Origin: Rhipidocladum racemiflorum
Taxonomy: Eukaryota; Streptophyta; Magnoliopsida; Poales; Poaceae
DNA: 64,000 nt
Assembly (NCBI GenBank): GCA_036346355.1
Contig: CM070576.1
Span: 14,367,558-14,431,557, forward strand
Direction of reading: 5' to 3'
Shown: piece by piece, positions 1 through 13,200 of the stretch
How positions within the stretch are numbered: position 1 is the first letter of the stretch
Layout: each line of letters begins with the position of its first letter
Notes under the pieces: generated by a model
What the model was told of the DNA's origin: nothing
The model's database searches: none
The model's input: only the letters and a program-made list of their open reading frames with translations
Position numbers and translations under genes: made by a program

Positions 1-1345
1 TAAAAGGTGAATGTTGAGGGCAAAAACATTATGGAATGTGGAATTGGAGGTTGAAACCATACGGTATGAGGTTTATTCACATTTCCGGGCCGTTTTCGGG
101 AGTTTGGGCCTCTCCGGGGGAGTTCGGGCCCAAGGGGATGTGTCGTGGGCCTTGGTGGGAGGATTTTGGGCCCATGAGGAGGAGGCTGGTTATCCTGCCT
201 GGGGGGCGTCCTCCCCCTGCCCACATGCGCCCCCTAAACCCTAGCCGCCTCCACCTCTCCCCCATGCGCCTCCACCTCTCCCCTCCCCTCTCCACCTCCC
301 TAGCTGCCCCTAGGGGAGTCCCCCACCTCAACACCTCGAAGATCCATCCGTTGGAGCACTCCGTGACGAGGAGATCCGTGAGATTGGAGCGAGGAAGGAG
401 ATCGCGCGATCCGGGAGAAGATCTATTGGGTTTTCGTGCATCGGGCGAAGGTATGGCCATGGGGATCCTTGGGGTTGGGCTAGGGTATGTTCTAAGTGTG
501 ATTATCATGTTTTTAGATCAATTGGTGGTGCTGGAATTGAGTAGATTGGATTAGATCTAGAAGTTGCCACGTTCTCTGTTTTGGACAGCATGAGCAGACG
601 ACCTAGGGTTTCATTTTTCGCCAATTTAGATTCCGAATTTGGATGGCCGCCTATTGAATAAGTTGTAGGTAATTTTAATACCTTTCAGTGGGTATAAAGA
701 ACGTTAAATTCCGATCAGCCGTTTAAAAGTTATGGCTGTTTTACCGAGCGTGTTAAAATCTGTGACGTGATTGGAACAGATCACGGTAATCTGTAGATTA
801 AACCACCTTAGAGTCCGAATCAGTCTTTCCCAATTTTCCAATTTTTCAAAATTCAAACTTCGGAAACTCATAACTTCTCCGTCCGAACTCCGTTTGACTC
901 CATTCAAATTTCTAAATTCATCTAAAATCAAGATCTACCTGCCAGTATTATTTTTGTAGTTTTTAGATTTTATTTATTTTCTTGTATTTATTTATTTCCT
1001 CGTTTTGCACGTAGCCGAGGACCCCGACGCGACCGCCGACCCCGCCGTCGGACTTGCAGAGTTCGCCGTTCTTGCTGTGACCGAGGCAAGTCTCCTTGAC
1101 GCATATTGAACCTATGATTTATAAATGTTTTACAAGTTGCATTGCTATTTATATAAAAGGGATGATGTTAACGTTAGGATATTAGTTATACCTGTTGTTC
1201 CTACCTCCTTGACATTGTTATCCATGGTCCTTTGTCGCCCTAGTATAAGTACTCCACCAATATAAATGTTTTTGGAAAAATATTCTTTAATTAAGGGAAA
1301 AGACTATTTGACAGGCTTTTTAGATGAATCAAATGGTATGGAATA
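1..1345 (+). mobile_element. Old LTR B', segment 1 of 4 (5' edge outside window)
   Basis: Bases 1 to about 827 align with the first third of the LARD LTRs (compare 52071-52965): same order of a pyrimidine-rich leader, GGCGAAG|GTATGG, and the AGCCGTTT...GTTATGGCTG and CAGTCTTTCC blocks. Bases about 828-1345 match the reverse complement of the solo LTR at about 2720-3180. The segment stops at a GAATA TSD and resumes at 4950. Joining segments 1-4 across the three insertions gives one LTR of about 3.7 kb that ends in GGGGTCCCACA at 40540. No gene is present; the 143-172-codon frames here are Pro/Arg-rich and not conserved. That segment 1 belongs to the same LTR as the later segments is inferred from collinearity. 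Confidence 0.7.
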
Positions 1346-4300
1346 TGTGAGACCCCGGATCGGCTATCCGAAATATCCTGTGCATTTCCGTACTAGTCCC
1401 AGATCAGTAGCTAGTACACACAGTCAACAGTGATACATCATTGCCGAACATAACGAAAATGTAACATAAATAATAAAGTATGGGCCACATGGCCACTTAT
1501 TACAATACTCGGTCCAACGACCGGAGACAAAGCAGCGGGAACAGAAAGCAAAACAAGCGAATGCCACAACGCCCTGACGGCGACTAAAGCAGCGACTAGA
1601 GATCACTGGCGGCCTTAAATGCGTACTCCTCCGCGAAGTACTCCCCGTCTTCGACGGTGTCCTGGTAGTTCTCTGATGACAACAGGTTGTGTAGCACATG
1701 AGTACAAAAGTACTCAGCAAGCCTGGGAAATTATGCATATGTGGGGCTTTCCAAGGATGGCTTAATATGGTTTATTTGCATAAAGCCAAATTTCATCAAA
1801 CCATACATGATTACAGTTTTTATAAAGCACTTTTCAACAATTATTTTAACAATTGAAGTATTTAATAATTTAGTGAAGGTTCTAGCCACCATCACTAGTA
1901 TAAGGGCTCTATCCGCCATCCTTTAAAAATGTCAAGGTTAATCATGTGACTCCATCCGTCAAGTTGAAACAGGTTATTTCCACCTGGTTGGCTCTATCCG
2001 CCAACGAATTATCCGAGAGTTCTAACCACTCCCGAATTCCCAAACCAAAACACAGTTCATTTTAAAATCAAAACCAAAGTCTACCAATATGAAAGCATTT
2101 CTTGCTTTGCCCTTGACCGTAGGCACGGCTATTCGAATAGTTTTAACTCTGCAGAGGTGTGCGACTTTACCCACAAGACATGATCATCTCTTAGCGCCTC
2201 GGATTAACACACTTCCTTTGGTGTGCCGGCGAGAGAGATCATGACAAGGCCTTTACAATGTATCGCCTAACTAGACTACGCCCGCTGAGGTTTCACCGCT
2301 GTTAGGGTTCAATCCACCCAGTACAGAAGCCCCCTCTTGCGCCGTGTGAGAAAAACAACATTGCCTCTATCCGGCACTCACATCCACCGAGTGGCGAGTC
2401 TAAGCTAGGTTTCTACAAATTAGTTGGCCAAGTCGTACCATTATAGACATGTGATAGTACGGTTATGCTTAAAATGGCAATCATAAGCGTCGGTCCTTAA
2501 TTGACTTGGGGCGGTACTTGCACAAAAGAACTAAGGCTCAATCCGCACCCACCCGACAGTCCATGCCGCCCAAGTCGAAATCATTTTCCTTTTATTTTTA
2601 TTTTATAAAAACAGTACCAAAACCTTTATAATAAACCATAAATCACTTTGTAAATCATCACTTTTGTATGTTCCCTCCCATGGGTCTTTTTCATCAATTC
2701 GGCCCTAAGCAAATCTAACGATCTATCATTTTATGTGACGATATATTTCAAATACGTCATCAATTAATTTCCTAGGGTTACAATGGGCATGATTAACAAT
2801 GTCAAGGAGGAATCAACAAATTCGGACTAGCTATCACTTATATTTGACATATTTTATTAAACATAGCCATGCAACTTTATAAACAGTTTAAAACATTTAA
2901 CAAACATAGGTTCAACATGCATCAAGGAGACTTGCCTTCGTTCGCGGTGGAAGTGTCGAAACCTTGGAGTCCGGCGGCGGAATCGGCGGTTTCGGCGGGA
3001 TCGTCGACTACACGCAAAATGGAGCAAGAAATAAATAACAACAAAATAAATAAAATCTAAAAATTACAAAATTAGTATTGGCAGGAAGGTATTGATTTAT
3101 GATGAATTTAGGAACTTGAATGGGATCAATCGGAGTTCGGACGGAAAAGATACGAGCTTCCGAAGTTTGAAAAACCCGAAAAATGGAAAAAATGAGGAAT
3201 ATTCTTTGGCATCTTCTTTTTGGCTGAAATTTTTGGTGGAATGGCTCTATTACATGTGGGTCCTCTTGGTCATAGGCTCATGTCCTTCTTCCCCATGGCT
3301 CCTAAGGCAAGAAACAGAGGAGCTTAGAGCTCCCTGGGCGCCGGCGGCAGAAGCCTTGGCCGAGCGGCAGCGGCGGCAGTGGCAGCAGCGGCAGCGAGAT
3401 CTGATGGCCAGCGCGACAAGCGAGCGGCTGGAAGCGGCCAGCGCATAGAAGCGCCTGGCTCGGCCGTATGGCCTCTGGCCAGCGGCCTTGAAGGCTAGGA
3501 AACATCGGCCTTGTGAGAGGCAGTGGCCTTAGCCGGCGGGCGGCCTCGAAGCGGCGGCTCAGCCTTGTGAGTGAAGCGGCCCGTGATAGCCTTGAGGAGG
3601 CGCCGTGGGGCGGCGGCGGCCATGGACGGCCTTGGCGGGACAAGCGGCGCGAAATCGTCGCCGGCGGCCAGCAGCAGCGGCAATGGCGGAAACGCCCGGC
3701 AGTGTCTTAAATGCGAACCAAACAGAGGCCCGTTTTCACCCAAATTGAAATCTTTCCAAAAATTTGAGCAGGACCCACTAAAACAAATGATGAGACATGA
3801 TAAGGACATCCTAATGAGCTTATAGATAGAAGGAATTGAACCAAACCGCACCGGAATCGGAGAAATCAGTGATGAATGGAGCTCCGGCCGAAGCGACAAA
3901 GACGTGAAATTCGACGTCCACTCTCGATGAATCCTGAAATTGATGGATGTATTAGAAACTAGACATCCACCCGAACTCAAAGGAACAAGCGGAAGGGAGA
4001 ATGGTCCACCGGGGAGGAAGATTCAACCAAGAACACGAAGAACATGAAAGCTCCGGCGTTTCTCGCGGTTTCCTCGATCTAGCGAATGATTGGGTTTGAG
4101 AGGCTAAAGAAGGGTGACACCACCGGAAAGGGGATTCTTATACGGAGAGATGAGAGGCGGAATCACGCGAAACGGATTAGAAACAGCCGATTTATTGCCA
4201 TTTAAGTGCATTTTGGTTTCTTGTGAACTCTGGCGCATTCGGCGAGGTGGGAGTGGAAAGGGCAGGGGATGGAAAGGTATCGTCGCCCACGGTTCTAATG

Positions 4301-4949
4301 GAGTGCAGCCATGATGGATTTGGAGTATCAATCACGGGAGTTAGGGTGGTTTGAATTCCTATAAGCAAGTTTGGAAAGCCTCTGTTCTTTCCTGGCAAAA
4401 CACTCGTGCTTGCCCAAGCTTGAAAGATGAAGCAACTTTGTACGACACGTGGCGACTGCGGTTGGTCGGTTTATCTGTGAAAGTTCCGCCCTCTGAGAAA
4501 AATTAGGAAAAATGGTCTAAAAATTCCGGAAAAATTCCTAGGACCATTTTGCAATATTTGGAATCCAATAATATTGGTTTGGTTGAATTTGGATGAAATT
4601 TGTGGAATTAAATATTCAGGTGCGGATTGCGGGCATTAAACAAAAGCCGCGCGAGATAAAATAGTAGCGGGATTCCAAAAATCTTGGGAATGGTTCCAAA
4701 AATCATTTTGGAATATTTGGGATTTAATGCGATAGGTTTCGGGATTTTTGGATAATTTCGGGACGCGGGTGAACTTTCGGGTATTGACCGGAATTCGGAA
4801 AGTTGACTTTTCGGACAAAGGGGAATTGAATGTCGATTTTGGGATGGGAAAGGATGCCAGGTTAATTTAAACACCAAAGAAACTCCAAATTTTGGAATTA
4901 ATTATTTTAAATTAGGTTTTCTCCGGAAAGCGAAAATGAGGATGTTACA
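1346..4949 (-). mobile_element. Solo LTR, family B (3.6 kb, TSD GAATA)
   Basis: Begins TGTGAGACCCCGG and ends GAGGATGTTACA, and is flanked by perfect 5-bp duplications GAATA (1341-1345 and 4950-4954). There is no PBS, polypurine tract or internal domain, so this is a solo LTR, the usual product of LTR-LTR recombination. The transcription sense is minus, judged from alignment to the chromovirus LTRs at 6364-28232 (TGTAACA... to ...GGGGTCYCRCA). It holds a GC-rich block (about 2930-3700) and the inverted repeat TGAGTAC-AAAA-GTACTCA at 1699-1716. ORFs inside are shadows. It sits in the opposite orientation to the LTR B' that it interrupts. Confidence 0.85.
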
Positions 4950-6363
4950 GAATACCAATTGGAGTTAGATTAATATTAGTGGTGATGTGGGGGTAGTAGT
5001 TATGGAACTGATATACGAATGGTAAAGCATATAATTTGTGTGGATTGGGAGAATATTGGCAGAGGAATGATGTCAAGAATAATAGTCGGTAGAAGTAAAT
5101 AAATGATATTGAGAGGCATACTTGGGGATTAAATAGAATAAGTGGTGACTTATATTTCGGTGGATGTTAACAAGCATACTATGTGGTAATCATTTATGGA
5201 AAATTGTTGATAATCCAGAATGTTTGGTGGTTTAGTATATGATAATATTACGTATTCTTGGTGGATAAAATGTAGGTGATTTAGCGATGACAATATGAAA
5301 GGTTACAATAGGTGATGTGGTGAATGATACTCGATGATTTAATCAATGATAGTAGCAAATATACTCGACGTATTAAGTGGATAATATTGATAATCGTAAT
5401 CGGTGGTTTAGTAGATGATTTTGTGTGAAATATGGTTTTGCCATGACCATTTGTGTGGGATTGTGAATAATGTGGATTGGGTGTAATTTGCTTAGTCAAC
5501 TTGGTGTCATTGTTTATAGAAGCAGCTATAGGCAATGAATCAATGAAATCTTGGATTTGTAGAATCTTTCATGAAATATGCTCGGGGATGAGATTATGAA
5601 TTATTCTCGGTGAATCAAGTAGATTAAAAGACCAATCGACGTGTGGATAATGGGTAATCAATAAGGAGACTCATATTTTGAGGAGATTGTTTCATATACA
5701 ACGATGATAATAGATTGGCATGATTTTGGAGTTATGATGGCACCTGATATCGATTTTACTTGTTGGAAGTACTAAATTGGACTGGACTATATAGTACCGT
5801 GATAAGAATGGGGGAATCTTGGTGGTCTCCTGAATTTTGGAAAGTACTGATTTAATTATAATCACGTTTTGTCAACACTAAGATTTGTATTTTATCAAAT
5901 AAACTATTGGTGGAATAGAATAGTCCGGTAGAAATGCTTAGACTCGCAATCGGCCAGTATTCACCTATGGGTGGGAATTTCAGTTGACTCTTGAAAACTT
6001 TGTGTTGAAAGTTATAGGCAAGGAGTATTGCCGTTGGTTTTCAAAATAGAAATAAAATGAAAAATGGTTTCGACTTGGGCGGAATGGTTTGTCTGGTGGG
6101 TGTGGATGGAGCGCTAGCTTTCATTGTGCAAGTACCGCCCCAAGTCAGTTAAGGACCGACGCTTATGACTGTCTCCATTCTAAGCATAACCGTACAACCA
6201 CATGTCAAAGTGGGCACGACTGAATAATTTGTAGAAACCTAACTTAGACTCACCAAACGGTGGAATGTGAGCGCCGGATAGAGGCAATGTTGTTGTTTTT
6301 CTCACACGGCGCAAGAGGGGGCTTCTGTACTGGGTGGATATAACCCTAACAGCGGTGAAACCT
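4950..6363 (+). mobile_element. Old LTR B', segment 2 of 4
   Basis: Continues LTR B' after the solo LTR. Bases about 5950-6363 are the reverse complement of solo LTR bases about 2290-2700 (shared blocks around the CACACGGCGCAAGAGGGGGC and ACTTGGGGCGG motifs). Bases 4955-5940 are an AT-rich, G/T-biased stretch without a counterpart in the solo LTR and without a convincing ORF. The segment ends in AACCT, the left TSD of the chromovirus array. Confidence 0.7.
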
Positions 6364-9300
6364 TGTCGGGACCCCGAATTTGCAAATCCGGACCCTCTGT
6401 GTATTCAGCACTAGTCCAGGAACGCGCTAGTGCACACAGTCTTAACATCGGTAAATATCACAATCATACCACTCGATACCAATAAAGTACTTTATTTAAA
6501 TAACCAAACTGGTTACTCGACCTTATGGTCAAGTTACAAATGTATGCCTACTTAAAGCGAAACTTATTCAGAGAAAAATAATAGCAGCGGAAAATCAAAT
6601 AACCGTGGCGCCATCCAGTATACCACAGGCAATGGTGGGCTCGCTTCCTAAGTGAGCGGATCCTCCTGGAGTTCCTCCTCCAAAGTGGCGTAGTCTCCTC
6701 TTCAAGCGATGTTGTGTTGAGGCAAGGGTGAGTACTTGGTACTCGGCAAGTCATGCACGAATGCAAGCTAATATACTATATGCATGGCTTGGTACAAAGG
6801 AATAGCTCAAGGTATTTTTGCGATGTGACATTTGAAAAGTAATATAAGTAGATTCGAAAGCAGTAGAAATAAGTAAAGCATAAATAACTTTTCAAGAAGT
6901 TTAATAAACATTTTCCCCATCCTAAACCACATTTCCATCATCTTCATTATTAAACCAACCCACCTCTCAAACCAAAGTTATTTTTGAGAAAATCTAACCC
7001 TTATTTGTAATTCGGCGATGTCAATACCGCGGACACGGCTATTCGAATAGATTCTAAACTCTGCAGAGGTTATGCACTTTACCCACAAGATACAGTCAAA
7101 CACCACAAAGGCGAGTTCAGTAACAAAGTCTTTGGAAACCTCTAACAATACAAGTGGTCCTCCCGGTTATTGCGCACTAACCCTTCCCTTCGCTAAGGCG
7201 AAGTCTAGGCCAATCAACCGTTAGATGGGTACTGGCCTCACTCCGATGCGCTCCCCGTACAACTTACACAAAGGGTGTAGTTGACCTCCTGAGGTCCCAC
7301 AGTGCGTTATTAGCAACTTAGTCAACTAGGTCCGTCCCATTCTGAGACATGTGGTTGCACGTTAGACCAGTTCAAAGGCTTGCAAGGTTAAGTCCTTAGG
7401 GTGACCAGGGCAAGACTACTAGAAGAACCAAAACAACACTCCCAATGCCACAATGGCCCACCTGATTACTCTTTGCCACATGCCCGGTCAGCTGTTTATC
7501 AAACCGGTTGATTACCATGCACCACGTGCCATCAACATCACATGATACTTTTCCAAAACAGGTTCAATATATCATTAAGTCAATATTAACATTTGATTGT
7601 CCAAAATCATGTCATGAGCACGTAGAGGTCTAAGCGTTATACTACAGCGGTCTAAAAACCCATGTTGGCAACCTAATAATGTCCAACTAGTAATCCACAA
7701 CTAGGGTGACAAAGGGTCATGGCACATACTTAAGTAATCAAGGTGTCATCTGACAAATTGGTACTTATCTAACCCCGAGGTTTAAACAAAGTATCTTTCT
7801 AATTGAACTAGCATGCAATAGTTTAAATCAAAATAGATTTGAAATAGGATCAACATGGTCAAAGCACAACTTGCCTTCAAAAGTACTTGCTCTTGGTCTT
7901 GAGTTGGATCTGAGTCAATACTTCTCCTTGAATCCTTAGGCACTTCAACGTCTACTCGTAAAAGCGTGCAAATAGCAAATACATAAATAAACAATAGGCA
8001 AAAAGTGTCCAAACATCCAAATAAAATCCACAAACAGAAAGAACATAATTTTATGGATTTTTAGAAGCTGGAATCGTCAAATTTGGAGTTAAAAGCGCCA
8101 AAAGTTATGATTATTTAAAGTTTAAATAATCAATTAAATAATTTTACAGAGAAAAACTTTAGTCCAAAAATTAAATAAAATTTATATTTAGGTAGATCTC
8201 AATTTTATACAAATTTAGAAATTTGAATCACTCAAATCGGAGTTGAAACGCATAAAAGTTATAAGCGTTTGAAGTTTGAATCTAAATTTGAATCAATATT
8301 TCGAATTAATAAATCATTTTCTTTTTCGAAATTAATTATTGCGTCGGCATGGACACGTGGCAGCCTTTGATTGGCTCTTGGCGTCAGCCGGTCCATGGAC
8401 TTGGTCCACGCTCGGCTCGGGTCTCACAGTGAACTCGGTCCACGACTCGTGTCGGTCGACATGTGGGCCCACTCGGGTAGCGTCATCGGCCCGGCGTCGG
8501 CGAGGCTCGGCCACGGTCTTGTGACAGTGGGACCCATTGACGTCATGGGTGGCGTCGGCGCTTAGCTGGGTCGGCCACGTGACATCGCGGGCCCCTCGAC
8601 ACGCGGGCCCCGCGTGTCGGCGTCCTGCACTGCCAGCGTGGGCCAGCGCCGACGCGTCGGTCAACTTCCCGACACGTGGCGCCAATCTCGGCCGTTGATT
8701 TGAGATTCAGCGGCGCGATTAGATTCCGAGGTTAACACGTTGAATCTACTCGATGATCGTGGGCGTTCGATCTAGATCGGACGGTCGAGATCTAATCCTA
8801 TAAAAATCACTACTACGGCGCGTGGCGATTGTGAACCGTCGGATCTTGATCCAGCGGTCGAGATCTAATCGGGTTTGGAACACGTGAACTCACCTCAACC
8901 GCACGATCAAGATCGGACGGCGCTCGAGAGTTCGCGAGGCGATGGCGGCAGCGGGCTGCAGCCACCGGAGACGGAGACGGCGACGAGCCCGACGGCGCTC
9001 GGGTCGTTCCGGCGAAGTGGGTGGTCTCTTGGATGCGTCTCGGCGGGGACTCGGATCTGGGCTTCTTCACCGGTGGAAGGCGACGGGCGTCGGCGGAAAG
9101 CAGCGTAAACGGCGGTCACCTCCTCCAACTTCTGGCCCGAGCTCGCCGCGCAAAGCGACGGCGGCTCGGCGAGATGGCTCGAAGCAGTGCGCAAGGATGA
9201 GGGCAACCTCGGGCGTGACCAGGGCTTTAAATAGCCTCGGCGTTCGTGCGAGACGGAAACCTAATTCTACGGCGGCGGCGCGGCGTGATCGGCTTCGGAC

Positions 9301-9849
9301 TCGGCGGAGACGACGACGCCGCGGCCGTCCATTAGCACGATCAGCGGCCCACGATCGGCGTGGGCGCGATCGGATCCGGCCGGATTCGGCCAGAAGCGAT
9401 GCAGGCGGATCTCGGTAGTTGGATCTTGATCCAACGGTTGGGATCGATTAGGGTTTTGAGCTGGTTTGATCGAGTCACGTGGCTTGGGTCGGACTCGAGT
9501 CGACTCGGGTTCGACTTCGATCGGATGAACGATACTCGACCGAGTTGAATTTCCAGCGATTTAATATTTAAAATAATTCCCGATAATTCATTTAATTCAT
9601 TAAAAATAGCAAAAGACTCGAGAAAAATTCCAGAAAAATTCTGGAAAATACTTTGGATCATTTTGGACTCAAATAAAATATTTCCAACAAAATTTTATTT
9701 GCAAAATTAAATTCTTTAATTATTTCAAAATGGAATAAATTCAAATAAATTCCAAATAAATCCAAATAAATTCCAGAAAATTCCAAAAATTCACCAAAGT
9801 GCCGAGATCACACATGAATTTAAGAAAAGCAAAATTTTGGGGTGTTACA
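6364..9849 (-). repeat. LTR A1 (3' LTR of internal copy 1)
   Basis: In + orientation it runs TGTCGGGACCCC to GGGGTGTTACA; in coding sense it is TGTAACACCCC...GGGGTCCCGACA. U3 lies at the high-coordinate side with a TATTTAAA box at 9226-9233. It contains a GAGTAC-TTG-GTACTC inverted repeat (6730-6744) and a GAAG|GCAAGT motif on the minus strand at about 7869-7878. The GC-rich frames at 8332-9418 change frame between LTR copies and are not genes. Confidence 0.9.
9226..9233 (-). promoter_or_regulatory. TATA box of LTR A1
   Basis: TATTTAAA on the minus strand, in the same context (GAGGCTATTTAAAGCC) in LTRs A1, A2, A3 and A4. It lies about 620 bp inside the U3 edge, a plausible LTR promoter position. 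Activity is inferred. Confidence 0.55.
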
Positions 9850-9861
9850 AACCTCCCCCTT
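9850..9861 (-). other. Polypurine tract, internal copy 1
   Basis: Minus-strand AAGGGGGAGGTT directly adjoins the 3' LTR edge, as expected for the plus-strand primer of reverse transcription. Confidence 0.8.
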
Positions 9862-9889
9862 AATAGAATCTCGTCCCAGAGATTCGGGG

Positions 9890-10146
9890 CTTACTAAAGG
9901 AATAGGTTTGGAAACTCTTTCTTCAAATCCTCTTCGCTCCCAAGTCGCCGCTCTCTGCATGGTTGCTCCTTTGAATCCTCTGAAACGGGTTGACTTATTT
10001 CTGGTTTCTCGATCCATTGTGTTTAGAATCCTCACGGGATGCTCCTTATAAGTCAAATCCTCTTGCAACTCAATTGAGTCTAGCGGTGTCTGTTCCTCAG
10101 GAACTCGGAGACACTTCTTCAAGCCAGGACACATGGAATACATCAT
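9890..10146 (-). pseudogene. Chromodomain end of chromovirus pol, copy 1
   Basis: The last coding part of pol before the polypurine tract. The minus-strand translation has the chromodomain-like run YKEHPVRILNTMDRETRN followed by an ATWER motif, matching the chromodomain that ends Tekay/Del-clade integrases. In that family the domain directs integration to marked chromatin. The conserved aromatic/acidic pattern is only partly kept because a frameshift falls between the NKS and ATWER parts. Copy 2 has the same block at 19114-19320. Confidence 0.6.
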
Positions 10147-10239
10147 GCACTCCTGCCAACGATCGTGGCAACTCCGGTGGTAAGCAACTTAGCCTTTGCG
10201 ACTCAAAATCTTAAATGGTCCAACATAGCAGGGTGCGAG

Positions 10240-11340
10240 TTTCCCTTTGGCATGGAACCTCTTAACTCCCGAGAGGCGTAACTCTGAGGTAAACAAAGTC
10301 TTACGGTTCAAAACTCAAGTCTCGGCGGCGATTATCGGCCATAACTCTTACATCGAGATTGGGCTATCTTCAACCTTTCCCTAATCATGGCGATCTGTTC
10401 TTGACCTCTTGAAGAATATCAGGCCCAAAGACACGGCGCTCAGGTCTCATTCCAATTCAATGGCGTCAGACATGGTGCGTCCATACTGATGCCTCAAAGG
10501 TGACATCTGTAAACTAGCACGATAACTATTGTTGTAATCGAACTCGATACGGCAAACTCTTATCCCAATAGGTAGCATAAGCCAATGCACAAGCTCTCAA
10601 CATATCCTCCAGAATCTGGTTGACTCTTTCTCTGTCCATCCGTCTGTGGATGATAAGGCATCTTGAAGTTCAAAGCGGGTTCCCATGGCTTCATGCAACT
10701 TATTCCGAACCTTGAGGTAAATTGGGTACCTCTGTCAGATACAATCCTCTTTGGCACTCCGTGCAAGCAGACAATCCTGATCATGTACAATTACGCTAAT
10801 TTATCTCCCGAGTAAGTGGTCTTCACGGGGATAAAATGGAGCTACTTTAGTCAAGCGATCCACTATAACCCATATGGAGTCATAACCTCCTTGAGTCTTG
10901 ACAAGCCGGTAATGAAATCCATTCCGATTTCCTCCCACTTCCACTCGGGTATTTTCAGCGGTTGTAGCAATCCTGCGGTCTACGATGCATTGCCTTGACT
11001 CTCGGCATACGTCGCACAATGCAACATGCTCGGCAACTTCACGTTTCATACTCGGCCACGAGAATCTCTCCTTGAGATCTGATACATCTTGGCGCTTCGG
11101 GATGAATTGAGTACTTGGAGTCATGGGCTTCTTCCGAATCAGTTGCTTTAACTCCTTTTTGCTAGGCACACAAATGCGATCCTTCATCCACAACGTGCCT
11201 TGCTCATCCAACTTGAAGTCCTCTGCCTTGCCTTCCTCCTTGATGGACTTAATCCTGCGGATCTTGTCATCATCCTTCATCCTTCTCGGATCTGATCCTC
11301 TAGGGTAGGCTTTACTTCTAATGCGGCCAAGAATCCGCTA
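10240..11340 (-). pseudogene. Integrase of chromovirus copy 1 (frameshifted)
   Basis: Minus-strand fragments follow the order of a Ty3/gypsy integrase. The zinc-binding region ends in the CDVC pair near 11010. A core fragment has YDSIWVIVDRLTKVAPF, then VPKRIVSDRGTQFTS (second catalytic Asp in SDRGTQF) near 10740, then HPQTDGQ near 10640. The part after HPQTDGQ that would hold the third acidic residue is out of frame, but copy 2 shows its equivalent. At least three frame changes prevent one protein. The product would insert cDNA into the host chromosome. Confidence 0.75.
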
Positions 11341-11399
11341 GGTACTACCTCAATCTTGATTTGAAAATCCTCACATAACTCATCGACTTGTGGCTAGCA

Positions 11400-12129
11400 G
11401 CGTACTCACGGTATGGCTTTTCCGACTCGGGGCATCGGCTATTACGTTGGCCTTCCGGGATGGTAATGGATTCCAACATTATAGTCCTTGATCAACTCTA
11501 ACCATCTCCTCTGCCTCATATTCGAGATCCATTGGGTGAATATGTACTTAAGGCTCTTATGATCCGTATATACTTAGCATCTGTTTCCAATCGAGATAGT
11601 GACGCCATATCTTCAAAAGCATGCACTACGGCTAACTCTAGGTCATGTGTCGGATAATTTTCCTCATGCGGCCTCAAGCGCCTTGATGCATAAGCGGCGA
11701 CCTTTCCGTTCTGCATCGGCACACATCCAAGTCCTTGGCGCGATCGTCACAATAAATATCGAAGCTTTGAGCAACATCCGGTAGAACTAACACCGGTGCT
11801 GATGTCAATCGCTTCTTGACTCTGAAATCCTTTCTCACATTCTGGCGTCCATGCAAACTTCTTTTCCTTCTTGGCCGGTTGTGTAAGAGGTTTCGCAATT
11901 GTCGAAAAGCCTTGATGAAACGGCGGTAGTATCACGCCATTCCGAGGAAACTCGAATGCTGGAGTCACAGTCTTGGTACGCCTCCCAATGTAACACGGCT
12001 TCTACTTTGCTTGGATCTCTGGCGACTCCTTCTGCGGTCATTACATGTCCAAGAAACTCCACCTTGTCCTTCCAAAAATCACACTTGCTTTGAACTTGGC
12101 GAAAAGTTCTTTGTTCCCTCGACTTTTCC
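11400..12129 (-). pseudogene. RNase H region of chromovirus copy 1
   Basis: A minus-strand fragment at 11516-11722 carries KVAAYASRRLRPHEENYPTH followed by DLELAVV, the diagnostic start of the gypsy RT-coupled RNase H. The preceding connection region (AKPLTQPAKKEKKFAWTPEC at about 11835-11968) is in another frame. Role: removal of template RNA during cDNA synthesis. Frames are broken at several points that differ from copy 2. Confidence 0.7.
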
Positions 12130-13200
12130 AAAACTCGCCTTAAGTGTTCGGCATGTTCATCCTACTGTCTTGGAGTAGATCAGGATATCGTCTATGAACA
12201 CGACGACAAACTTGTCCAAATATTCCATGAACACCTTATTCATCATATTCATGAAATAAATTTGGCGCATTAAATCGATCCAAAGGACATAATCAGAACT
12301 CGTAATGTCCATATCTTGGCGAGAATGCGATCTTGAATATCTTACGATCGGATCTTCAAGCGATGGTATCCCGACCTCGAGGTCAATTTTGGAGAAAACT
12401 CCGGCTCCTCTCAAGCGATCAAACAAATCATCAATCACGGGTAGCGGATACTTATTCTTCACTGTGACTTCGTTGAGTGCCACGGTAGTCAATGCACATC
12501 CTGAAACTTCCGTCCTTCTTCTTGACAAACAAAGCGGTGCTCCCCACGGCGACGAACTCGGTCGATAAATCCTTTCTCCATTAACTCTTCTAGCTGTTTC
12601 TTCATTTCTACCAACTCCTCGGTGGACATCCGATAGGGTCTCTTTGCTATCGGTCTTTGTGCAGTACAAGCTCTATCACAAACTCTATGTCCCTGTGCTG
12701 GCATACCAGGTAGATCTTCGGGAAAAACATCTGAATACTCATTCACTCTTGAGACATCCTCTATGCTTTGATTGCCTTGGTACTGTTAACCATCAAGCAT
12801 CCATCTCTAAGCTGCAGTGGCTTGAAATTCCACTTTCTTCCCACACGGGCTCTCAATTGAGATGGTCCTTCGTCCACAATCAATACGGCCTTGTGCTTGG
12901 ATAACCAATCCATTCCCAATATGACGTCTAAGGTTTGGAGTGCTGCAAAATTATAAGGTTTGCTAGGAACTCTATTCCATCTATTAGTATTCTCACCCGG
13001 AACATCCTACTTTCGTTCGGAGTTCGGAACCAGGAGTTTGAACTAAAAGCATGCACTTAAGTCTTGCAATCCTCAAATCATTTCTAGTAGCAAAGCCTTG
13101 CGAAACAAGCGAATCTGAAGCTCGAGTCAAACAAAATCAAGCAGTCTTGAGTTAACAAGTAACTTACCCAAGATGACGTCAGTAGCATTCTGCAGTGCAT
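12130..13200 (-). pseudogene. Protease and reverse transcriptase, chromovirus copy 1
   Basis: RT motifs are clear on the minus strand: RPIAKRPYRMSTEELVEMKK (near 12650), NEVTVKNKYPLPVIDDLFDR with GVFSKIDL (near 12400), and the catalytic F-I-D-D box encoded at 12187-12198 followed by ILIYSK. The aspartic protease lies just upstream, but its Asp-Ser-Gly motif near 13120-13130 is interrupted by missing bases. Several frameshifts lie between the boxes. The family reaction is RNA-templated DNA synthesis primed by tRNA. Confidence 0.85.

Noticed and set aside
231..245. AAACCCTAG as interstitial telomere repeat
   Set aside because: A single telo-box-like unit in an LTR leader, not an array.
8332..9418. 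Several GC-rich ORFs of 60-158 codons in the chromovirus LTRs (also 17438-18767 and 26747-27855)
   Set aside because: They lie in U3/R of LTRs, are Arg/Pro/Ser-rich, overlap on both strands and shift frame between the LTR copies.
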